From Candidatus Falkowbacteria bacterium CG02_land_8_20_14_3_00_36_14 (lineage in GTDB: Bacteria > Patescibacteriota > Patescibacteriia > Patescibacteriales > UM-FILTER-36-11): a stretch of 5,314 nt of DNA. The position numbers and the translations under genes are program-made. The notes under the pieces are model-generated. The model was not told the origin of the DNA and did not search any database. It was given only the letters and a program-made list of their open reading frames with translations. Shown here in pieces: positions 1-5,289 of the stretch (position 1 is the stretch's first letter; each line of letters begins with the position of its first letter). The DNA is taken from assembly GCA_002781265.1 (NCBI GenBank), contig PETS01000075.1:1-5314 (forward strand), read 5' to 3'.

Positions 1-52
1 TATTTCCCTGAAAAAATATGATTTTTAAAATAATAAGCGTAAAAATTAGTTT

Positions 53-433
53 ATGAAAAACAAGCAAATTTTAATCGCCGGGGCGATTGTTATAATTTTA
101 ATCGCCGGCATAATATTCTTGGCTTACCGCGAGCAGGGCCGGCCGGCCGGAGAATTAGACGCATTCGCCCGATGCATAAAAGACAGCGGGGCGAAGTTTT
201 ACGGCACTTTTTGGTGTTCGCATTGCAAAAGCCAAAAGGAAATGTTCGGCGCTTCGCAAAAATATTTGCCCTATATTGAATGCTCCACTCCTGACGGCCA
301 AGGTCAGAATCAAATCTGTAAAGATAATAAAATTGAGGGTTATCCTACTTGGGTATTTGTCGATGGCAGCCGGCAGTCAGGGGAGGTTGCCTTGGAAGAT
401 TTAGCAACCAAAACCGGCTGTGCTCTGCCTTAA
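53..433 (+). CDS. Membrane-anchored thioredoxin-like protein, VKOR-associated type
   Basis: A 126-residue protein with a hydrophobic N-terminal segment (about residues 5-24) after a short basic start, so it is probably anchored in the membrane with its body outside. The rest matches the thioredoxin-like domain often fused to the C-terminus of bacterial vitamin K epoxide reductase (VKOR) homologues. The redox motif is C55-S-H-C58 in FYGTFWCSHCKSQK, and the cis-proline is in GYPTW (P98). Four further cysteines (C41, C77, C89, C123) resemble the structural pairs of that family. Its likely role is passing disulfides between a VKOR-like or DsbB-like partner and secreted proteins. No VKOR membrane domain is encoded here, so the partner must lie elsewhere. 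The start is the first ATG after an AT-rich leader without a Shine-Dalgarno sequence. A terminator follows 20 bases after the stop. The family call is firm; the oxidase direction is inferred. Confidence 0.88.
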   Translation: MKNKQILIAGAIVIILIAGIIFLAYREQGRPAGELDAFARCIKDSGAKFYGTFWCSHCKSQKEMFGASQKYLPYIECSTPDGQGQNQICKDNKIEGYPTWVFVDGSRQSGEVALEDLATKTGCALP

Positions 434-453
434 TGAATGTTTATTTTATAATA

Positions 454-483
454 AAAAAACCGCATAAATTTATGCGGTTTTTT
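454..483 (+). terminator. Perfectly palindromic intrinsic terminator (possibly bidirectional)
   Basis: A perfect 30-bp inverted repeat with 9-base core arms CCGCATAAA (460-468) and TTTATGCGG (469-477), flanked by A6 on the left and T6 on the right. It begins 20 bases after the stop of the thioredoxin-like gene. Because it has a T-run on both strands, it could also catch transcripts from the converging metal-transporter gene that pass its own terminator. Confidence 0.9.
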
Positions 484-492
484 GATTAAATT

Positions 493-528
493 AAAAAAGC
501 ATCCGATATCCAAGCGGACATCGGATGC
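493..528 (-). terminator. Intrinsic terminator of the ZIP transporter gene
   Basis: On the minus strand a 9-bp stem, GCATCCGAT (520-528) with ATCGGATGC (499-507), is followed directly by T6 (the A-run at 493-498). The 12-base loop can add a further TCC/GGA pairing. The hairpin starts 20 bases after the ZIP stop codon, so it reads as that gene's own terminator. Confidence 0.9.
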
Positions 529-548
529 CTAATATCAAATAATTAATT

Positions 549-1301
549 TTATCCAAAATATTTCAATAAAATCATAATGGCGAAGCCGGATATAATGCTG
601 GCCAGTTGGATGAATGTTTTTTTTAGGGAGTAGGCGTCTTTTTTTAATTCCGGGATAAGGTCGGCGGTGGCAATATAAATGAATCCGCCGGCAGCGAAAG
701 GCAAAATGAAGTTGATAAAATTTTCTATCCGGTTCTCCAACAGCAAAGAAAGCGAAGCGCCGATAATTGCCAATATGGCTGCTAAGAAATTTAAAAATAG
801 CGCCTTGCCTTTTGAATAACCGGCGTGGATTAAAACGCCGAAATCACCGATTTCCTGCGGAATTTCATGGGCGACTACGGCGATAGTGGTGGCTATGCCC
901 ACCGGGACGTTGATTAAAAATGAGCCGGCAATAATCATGCCGTCAATAAAATTATGCAGTCCGTCGCCGTATAAATTCATGAGTCCCAGAGGATGATTAT
1001 GCTCATCGGCAGAAGAAATATCGCAATGGTGCCAGCAAATAAATTTTTCTAAAGTAAAAAAGAAAAAAATTCCAGCTAAAAGCCAAAGCCAAATTGACGT
1101 TGACTGGCCGTTTTTGGCCAGAGCTTCAGGGATTAGATGTAAAAATGCATCGCCCAAAAGAGTGGCGGCCGATAGGCTGATCAGAATTAAAGTAATTTTT
1201 TTTAGTACATCCGGCTTTATTCCTAAAGCGAATATTCCGATAAATGAAATCAGGGATACTATAGCTACACTTGAGAATGTATAAATATAAATTGTAAGCA
1301 T
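549..1301 (-). CDS. ZIP-family divalent metal transporter
   Basis: A 250-residue, very hydrophobic protein with about eight predicted membrane helices, the usual size for a bacterial ZIP transporter. The family signatures are present: HLIPEAL (H55, E59) in helix 2, HNFIDG (H116, N117, D120) in helix 4, HEIPQEIGDF (H145, E146, E150, D153) in helix 5, and ADLIPEL (D214, E218) near the C-terminus. The residues of helices 4 and 5 form the paired metal sites in this family. A loop at residues 91-103 rich in His, Asp and Cys (HHCDISSADEHNH) separates helices 3 and 4 and probably collects metal. Zn(II) is the likeliest substrate, with Fe(II) or Mn(II) possible. The second histidine of the LIV-1-type HEXPHE motif is Gln here. 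The gene stands alone, divergent from the dnaG unit, with a candidate operator in its leader and its own terminator. Its ATG lacks a Shine-Dalgarno sequence. Confidence 0.93.
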   Translation of the reverse strand: MLTIYIYTFSSVAIVSLISFIGIFALGIKPDVLKKITLILISLSAATLLGDAFLHLIPEALAKNGQSTSIWLWLLAGIFFFFTLEKFICWHHCDISSADEHNHPLGLMNLYGDGLHNFIDGMIIAGSFLINVPVGIATTIAVVAHEIPQEIGDFGVLIHAGYSKGKALFLNFLAAILAIIGASLSLLLENRIENFINFILPFAAGGFIYIATADLIPELKKDAYSLKKTFIQLASIISGFAIMILLKYFG

Positions 1302-1324
1302 AGTATAATTTTAGCATAATTTTT

Positions 1325-1350
1325 AAAATAATAATATGAATTATTATTTT
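1325..1350. promoter_or_regulatory. AT-rich palindrome, candidate operator
   Basis: A perfect 11-bp inverted repeat, AAAATAATAAT (1325-1335) and ATTATTATTTT (1340-1350), spaced by ATGA. It touches the -35 box of the plus-strand promoter and lies in the predicted leader of the ZIP gene. The symmetry suits a dimeric repressor such as a Fur/Zur-type or DtxR-type metal regulator, but no known box is matched exactly. In such AT-rich sequence chance symmetry is possible. It could also be an RNA hairpin in the ZIP leader. Confidence 0.4.
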
Positions 1351-1378
1351 TGACCAATAATAAAATTTAGATTATAGT
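1350..1378 (+). promoter_or_regulatory. Sigma-70 promoter of the unknown gene-dnaG-rpoD unit
   Basis: A -35 box TTGACC (1350-1355) and a -10 box TATAGT (1373-1378) are separated by exactly 17 bp. Each matches the consensus at five of six positions. Transcription would start near A1385, giving a leader of about 36 bases before the ATG at 1421. No other promoter of similar quality was found before dnaG or rpoD, so this probably serves all three genes. Confidence 0.75.
1371..1376 (-). promoter_or_regulatory. Candidate -10 box for the ZIP gene, overlapping the opposite promoter
   Basis: On the minus strand these bases read TATAAT, a perfect -10 box, and share four bases with the plus-strand -10. 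The start would be near 1364, about 63 bases before the ZIP ATG. The -35 region is poor: no TTGACA-like hexamer lies 16-18 bp upstream. A weaker alternative further down is TTGGTC (1352-1357) with TATTAT (1331-1336) at 15 bp. Confidence 0.4.
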
Positions 1379-1390
1379 ATAAGCACGAAA

Positions 1391-1411
1391 TAACAATTAA
1401 CAATTAACAAT
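1391..1411 (+). repeat. Three tandem copies of TAACAAT in the leader
   Basis: TAACAAT is repeated exactly three times (1391-1397, 1398-1404, 1405-1411). The array lies between the predicted transcription start (about 1385) and the start codon at 1421. It contains no G, so the leader should be unstructured, which may help ribosome loading where no good Shine-Dalgarno sequence exists. Confidence 0.85.
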
Positions 1412-1420
1412 AATAAAGGT

Positions 1421-1807
1421 ATGAAGCTGATTATAAATAAAAATCAATTAAATGCCAGTCCGGAGCAGTTTTTGCGCCGGGCCGGTTATGGCTATATCCG
1501 CGACCGCCAAAGCGGTTCGGAAAGTTATGTTTATCGGCTGGGGCGGAATTTTTATCCGCGTTTGCATATGTATGTTGAAGCTGGCGCGGAAAAAATAATA
1601 TTTAATCTGCATTTAGACCAGAAACAGCCAAGCTACCAGGGGGCCAGCATGCACAACGCCGAATACGGCGGAGAAGTGGTAGAAAAAGAAATAGCCAGAT
1701 TAAAACAACTTATGGATAATAATAAAAATATTAGAGAGCCGGGAAATATTTTAAAACCAGCAAAAGCCGAGGGAAAAAGCCGGTGGAAAAAAATATTTGG
1801 AATATAA
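1421..1807 (+). CDS. Conserved protein of unknown function, first gene of the dnaG-rpoD unit
   Basis: A 128-residue soluble protein with no signal peptide or membrane segment; I do not recognise a named family. I associate similar proteins with Patescibacteria, from memory only. Residues 1-98 look like one compact alpha/beta domain. Conspicuous stretches are FLRRAGYGYI (17-26), YPRLHMYV (45-52), FNLHLDQKQPSYQG (61-74), HNAEYGGEVVEKE (78-90) and a final helix to about residue 98. Residues 99-119 look like a flexible linker, followed by the basic, aromatic end SRWKKIFGI. No catalytic motif is visible. It is the promoter-proximal gene, 17 bases before dnaG, so it is probably co-transcribed with it and may share its regulation. 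AAAGG ends only one base before the ATG, too close for a normal ribosome-binding site. The reading frame is convincing from its base composition and position; the function is unknown. Confidence 0.82.
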   Translation: MKLIINKNQLNASPEQFLRRAGYGYIRDRQSGSESYVYRLGRNFYPRLHMYVEAGAEKIIFNLHLDQKQPSYQGASMHNAEYGGEVVEKEIARLKQLMDNNKNIREPGNILKPAKAEGKSRWKKIFGI

Positions 1808-1824
1808 AAATTAAATAATTTAAC

Positions 1825-3750
1825 ATGAACAAGCCATCAGATGAAATAAAATCCAGATTGGATATTGTGGACGTCATACGGGAATATATCTCTTTAAAGC
1901 CGGCGGGAATAAATTTTCGCGCTAACTGCCCCTTCCACCATGAAAAAACGCCTTCCTTTATAGTTAGTCCGGAAAAGCAAATTTGGCATTGTTTCGGTTG
2001 CGGCAAAGGCGGCGATATTATTTCTTTTGTGATGGAGATAGAGGGCTTAAGTTTTATTGAGGCCTTGCGCGCCCTGGCTCCGAAAGCCGGCGTGACATTA
2101 ACCAGGCAGGATCCGAAAATCGCTTCGGCGCGCAACCGCTTGCTGGATATAGCGGATTTAGCCGGCAAATATTACCATAAATTATTATTGGAAAGCCCGG
2201 TGGCCCAATCGGCCAGAAAATATTTGGAAAAAAGGGGATTAACCCGAGAGACCATCACCCAGTGGCAGATCGGCTACAGCGCGGATAGCTGGGATGATTT
2301 ATTAAATTTTTTAACAAGCCGGGGATACGCGGAAAAGGAAATATTTTCCGCAGGCCTGTCCTCAAAAAAGGAAGGCATCTCGCGGTTTTATAACCGGTTC
2401 CGCGGGCGCATTATGTTTCCTATCAGGGATATAAACGGCAATACCGTCGCCTTTTCCGCCCGTGTTATGCCCGAGAATGAAGAGAAAGAAAAAATGGGCT
2501 TGTCCACCAAAGCCATGGCGAAGGTGGGCAAATACATAAACAGCCCGCAGACCATGATTTATGACAAGAGTAAAATATTATTCGGCCTGGACGGGGCAAA
2601 ATTGGAAATAAAAAAGCATGATTTGGCTATTATCGTGGAAGGGCAGATGGATGCCATTACCGCCTACCAGCACGGTTTTTTAAATGTCGTGGCTTCCTCC
2701 GGCACCGCTTTAACCGCCGAACAAATTTTATTGCTGAAACGATATACGAATAATCTGTCTTTGGCTTTTGATATGGACGCGGCCGGGGAGATGGCGGCTG
2801 ACCGGGGAATAAGGGAAGCCATGCAGGCAGACATGAATATTAAAGTGGTATTAATTCCCGGAAGCAAAGATCCTGATGAATGCATTAAAAATAATCCCAA
2901 AGAATGGGAAAATGCCATCAGCGCCGCCAAACCGATGATGCAGTATTTTATTGACATAACCGCGGTCGGTTTGGATTTCAGCCAAATTGAAGATAAAAAA
3001 AAGTTTAAAAATAAACTTTTGCCGATCATAGCCAAGCTGGGCAGCAAAATTGAGCAGGACCATTGGATAAAAAAAATAAGCCAATTATCCGATATTCATG
3101 AGAATGATTTAAGAGAAGATTTGTCAAATATAAATATAAATATAAATAAAAATAATAATAGCCAGGAGCAGATAAAAAAAGATGAAACCGCGCTGGCGCC
3201 TTTATCAAGAGAGGAAATGATAGCGCAATTAATATTGGCTTTGGCCTTAAAATTTCCCCGGCATATTGAATATATAATAAATCATATCCAGCCGGACCAA
3301 ATGGCGGGGCAGGAAAATCAGCTTATTTACAAAAATTTGATAACCTATTATAATAATATTATTGATAATTTTGATAGAGCCGGAGCGGAAAACAAGAAGC
3401 ATCAGATAAAATATGAAGATTTTAAAGCCTGGCTGGAAAATTCATTGGCGCATAAAATTGGTTTTAATAATGAAGTTAATAATACAAATAAAGGCAATAA
3501 CCAGCTAAGTTTGCTTGATAAGCTGGTTATTTTAGGTGATAAGGACTATTATGATTATGATGACAGCCAAGTAAAAAATGAAATTATTAAAATGATAGTA
3601 TCTTTAAAAAAATATTATCTGTTCAACCAAAAAAAAGAAATAGAAAAATTAATCGCCCGGGCCGAGAAAGAAAATGATTCAGCCAATATAAAATTATTAA
3701 TGGAGGAGTTTAAAAATTTAATTGAAGAATTAAGAGATATTGAAAGTTAA
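1825..3750 (+). CDS. dnaG: DNA primase DnaG
   Basis: The primase that makes RNA primers at the replication fork, 641 residues (E. coli DnaG has 581). The N-terminal CHC2 zinc domain has ligands C35, H38, C56 and C59 in CPFHHEKTPSF and HCFGCGKGGD. The catalytic core contains GRIMFPIRDINGN and the KYINSPQT basic region. Its TOPRIM domain has E272 in VEGQMDA, D316 and D318 in FDMDAAG, and DPDE at 349-352, so the metal-binding acidic residues are intact. From about residue 462 the helical C-terminal domain that binds the replicative helicase DnaB begins (LSREEMIAQLILALALKFP), ending in a charged coiled helix. The extra length is mainly Asn-rich low-complexity sequence near 434-446 and 548-580. 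The start matches the family: the zinc domain begins about 34 residues in. No Shine-Dalgarno is present. It lies 17 bases after the unknown gene and 120 bases before rpoD. Confidence 0.97.
   Translation: MNKPSDEIKSRLDIVDVIREYISLKPAGINFRANCPFHHEKTPSFIVSPEKQIWHCFGCGKGGDIISFVMEIEGLSFIEALRALAPKAGVTLTRQDPKIASARNRLLDIADLAGKYYHKLLLESPVAQSARKYLEKRGLTRETITQWQIGYSADSWDDLLNFLTSRGYAEKEIFSAGLSSKKEGISRFYNRFRGRIMFPIRDINGNTVAFSARVMPENEEKEKMGLSTKAMAKVGKYINSPQTMIYDKSKILFGLDGAKLEIKKHDLAIIVEGQMDAITAYQHGFLNVVASSGTALTAEQILLLKRYTNNLSLAFDMDAAGEMAADRGIREAMQADMNIKVVLIPGSKDPDECIKNNPKEWENAISAAKPMMQYFIDITAVGLDFSQIEDKKKFKNKLLPIIAKLGSKIEQDHWIKKISQLSDIHENDLREDLSNINININKNNNSQEQIKKDETALAPLSREEMIAQLILALALKFPRHIEYIINHIQPDQMAGQENQLIYKNLITYYNNIIDNFDRAGAENKKHQIKYEDFKAWLENSLAHKIGFNNEVNNTNKGNNQLSLLDKLVILGDKDYYDYDDSQVKNEIIKMIVSLKKYYLFNQKKEIEKLIARAEKENDSANIKLLMEEFKNLIEELRDIES
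3126..3160 (+). repeat. AT microsatellite within dnaG (Asn-rich linker)
   Basis: Three perfect copies of AAATAT plus AAAT (3126-3147) run into an AAT-rich tract. They encode alternating Asn-Ile and then Asn residues (about 435-445), between the catalytic core and the helicase-binding domain of DnaG. Its place in a flexible linker explains how it is tolerated; a 6-bp unit changes length without shifting frame. Confidence 0.75.
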
Positions 3751-3767
3751 AATTTATAAATTATTAA

Positions 3768-3862
3768 TAGACTTGTTGCTTAATAATTTTCCGCTTAACC
3801 CGCCTGCTGGCAGGCAGGAATTTCTTCATCTCGCTATAAAATTTTATTAAGCAACAAGTCTA
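3768..3862. mobile_element. 95-bp inverted-repeat element between dnaG and rpoD (MITE-like; RNA hairpin)
   Basis: Perfect 19-bp inverted ends, TAGACTTGTTGCTTAATAA (3768-3786) and its complement (3844-3862). They extend to 23 and 25 bp if a 2-bp bulge is allowed (3787-3790 with 3838-3841). The centre holds a GC-rich inverted repeat GCCTGC-TG-GCAGGC (3802-3815). The end GACTTGTTGC resembles, from memory, terminal repeats of IS5/IS903-like elements, and a TA at each outer edge could be the target duplication. There is no room for a transposase, so this would be a non-autonomous remnant. As RNA it would fold into a long stem starting 18 bases after the dnaG stop and ending eight bases before the rpoD ATG. 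It could separate or process the two messages. The inverted repeat is certain; its mobile origin is inferred. Confidence 0.6.
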
Positions 3863-3870
3863 ATATATAA

Positions 3871-5238
3871 ATGGCTAAAAAGAAAATATTAAATAAAAAA
3901 ACCGGCACCAAAGGCCGGCCGGCAAAAATAGCGCGTATTTTGAAAAAATCTTCGCGTCCGGGCCAAAAAATCGGCGTTGGTAAAAAGGTGGATTCAGCCA
4001 AGGTTAAACTTTTTAAAAAAAGAATTAAATTTAAAAAAGCATCTAAGGCCAAATTTAGATATGCCAAGCCGTACAAGAAATATGTTGCCAAAAGAAAAAT
4101 GGCGGCGTCGAAAGAAAAACATGAAATAATTTTTCCGGTGGAAAGCGTTATATTTAGCTTGATTAATAAAGGCCGGTCCCGCGGTTTTGTCACTGAAACG
4201 GAAATTCTACACACTTTTCCGGAAGTGGAAGAATATATTTATGATTATGAATTATTTTTAGAGAAACTGCATAAAATCGGGGTGCAAATCGTTGAAGATA
4301 CGGCTGGATTTTTAAATGTTGATATAAATTTGAAAAAAATGCCGGTGCTGGCGCCTAAAAAAATTGCCAGTGATAAGTTTGTCATCCGCAGCATACCCGA
4401 TATTTCTGAAATAAGCACAGATTCCATACAGATGTATTTAAAGGAGATTGGCAAAGTGCCGCTTCTTTCCCACGAAGAGGAAGTCGAGCTGGCCAAGCGG
4501 AAAGAAAGGGGAGAAAAAGAAGCCGAGCGCAAGCTAATTGAAGCCAATCTGCGCTTAGTGGTTTCTATCGCCAAAAAGTTTTCCGGCGCCAAGGGGCTTT
4601 CTCTTTTAGATTTGATTCAGGAAGGCAATATCGGCTTGTTTAGGGCAGTGGAGAAATTTGAATACCGCAAGGGCTATAAATTTTCCACTTACGCCACTTG
4701 GTGGATCAGGCAGGCGATAACGCGCGCGTTGGCTGACCAGTCCCGCACCATCAGAATTCCCGTGCATATGGTGGAAACCATAAATAAATTCCAGCAGATT
4801 GAAAGGCAATTAATCCAGGATTTGGGCCGGGAGCCCCTGCCGGAAGAAATTGCCGCCGAGATGGGAGAGGATATTGAAAAAGTCAGCCATGTCATAAAAA
4901 TATCGCAGGATACTATTTCTTTGGAAACCTCCGTGGGCAAAGACGAAGAAGATTCAACTTTGGAAGATTTTATAGAGGATGTCAAGAATGTCACGCCGGA
5001 CCGTTCGGCCGCTTTACAGCTATTGAAAGATTATGTGATTGAGGTGGTGTCCAAATTATCTCCGCGCGAGCGGAAGATATTAGAAATGAGATTCGGCTTG
5101 GAAGACGGCGTCGCCCATACTTTGGAAGAGGTGGGGCAGGAGTTTGACGTCACTCGCGAGCGCATCCGGCAGATTGAAGCCAAGGCCCTGGAAAGAATTA
5201 GAAAGCATGAAGGCATTAAAAAATTAAGAGATTATTAA
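3871..5238 (+). CDS. rpoD: Primary sigma factor RpoD (SigA) with a basic N-terminal tail
   Basis: The 455-residue housekeeping sigma-70 factor that directs RNA polymerase to promoters. Residues 1-84 form an unusual tail with 34 Lys/Arg and only two acidic residues. Region 1.1 follows (about 88-145), then region 1.2 (DSIQMYLKEIGKVPLLS, 184-200). Region 2 (about 217-295) has the -10-reading FSTYATWWIRQAITRAL. Region 3 begins at RIPVHMVETINK, with the sigma finger DTISLETSVGKDEED (347-361) and DFIED (366-370). Region 4 (about 384-447) has the -35-reading helix-turn-helix TLEEVGQEFDVTRERIRQIE. The non-conserved insert found in E. coli is absent. The codon just before the ATG is an in-frame TAA, so this is the most upstream ATG possible. 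Met77 (ATG at 4099) could start a form without the tail. No Shine-Dalgarno is visible. It is probably co-transcribed from the promoter at 1350. Confidence 0.97.
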   Translation: MAKKKILNKKTGTKGRPAKIARILKKSSRPGQKIGVGKKVDSAKVKLFKKRIKFKKASKAKFRYAKPYKKYVAKRKMAASKEKHEIIFPVESVIFSLINKGRSRGFVTETEILHTFPEVEEYIYDYELFLEKLHKIGVQIVEDTAGFLNVDINLKKMPVLAPKKIASDKFVIRSIPDISEISTDSIQMYLKEIGKVPLLSHEEEVELAKRKERGEKEAERKLIEANLRLVVSIAKKFSGAKGLSLLDLIQEGNIGLFRAVEKFEYRKGYKFSTYATWWIRQAITRALADQSRTIRIPVHMVETINKFQQIERQLIQDLGREPLPEEIAAEMGEDIEKVSHVIKISQDTISLETSVGKDEEDSTLEDFIEDVKNVTPDRSAALQLLKDYVIEVVSKLSPRERKILEMRFGLEDGVAHTLEEVGQEFDVTRERIRQIEAKALERIRKHEGIKKLRDY

Positions 5239-5244
5239 ATCAAA

Positions 5245-5277
5245 GTATTCCTCGGAGCTCTGCTCCGGGGTATTCCT
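5245..5277. repeat. GC-rich hairpin flanked by a GTATTCCT direct repeat
   Basis: A 9-bp stem (5250-5258 with 5262-5270, one G-U pair, core CGGAGC/GCTCCG) with loop TCT starts 12 bases after the rpoD stop. GTATTCCT occurs on both sides (5245-5252 and 5270-5277). No T-run follows, so it is not a standard intrinsic terminator. It may still stabilise the rpoD message 3' end or belong to a dispersed intergenic repeat. Confidence 0.6.
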
Positions 5278-5286
5278 TGCAAGGAA
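5273..5286. repeat. 14-bp perfect palindrome TTCCTTGCAAGGAA
   Basis: A perfect palindrome between the two hairpins downstream of rpoD, overlapping the second copy of the direct repeat. It has the form of a binding site for a dimeric protein, or it may be one module of a longer repeat. Nothing in the window identifies a partner. Confidence 0.5.
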
Positions 5287-5289
5287 GAG

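Noticed and set aside
17..22. TATGAT as a -10 box for the thioredoxin-like gene.
   Set aside because: Its -35 would lie outside the window and the sequence is AT-rich enough for chance matches, so it cannot be supported.
1126..1317. Minus-strand 63-residue frame overlapping the start of the ZIP gene.
   Set aside because: It overlaps the ZIP coding sequence in another frame, while the ZIP frame has clear family motifs.
1391..1411. TAACAAT copies as a CRISPR-like or iteron array.
   Set aside because: The copies are contiguous without spacers, only three in number, and no replication initiator or cas gene is present.
3764..3829. Tiny minus-strand ORF (about 21 codons) starting MKKFLPASRR inside the dnaG-rpoD element.
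   Set aside because: Too short, no ribosome-binding site, and its sequence is imposed by the inverted repeat.
3835..3840. TATAAA as the -10 of a separate rpoD promoter.
   Set aside because: No -35-like hexamer lies 16-18 bp upstream and it sits in the stem of the inverted-repeat element.
3768..3862. The long inverted repeat as an intrinsic terminator of dnaG.
   Set aside because: The stem is mostly AT, the loop is long, and no T-run follows the right arm.
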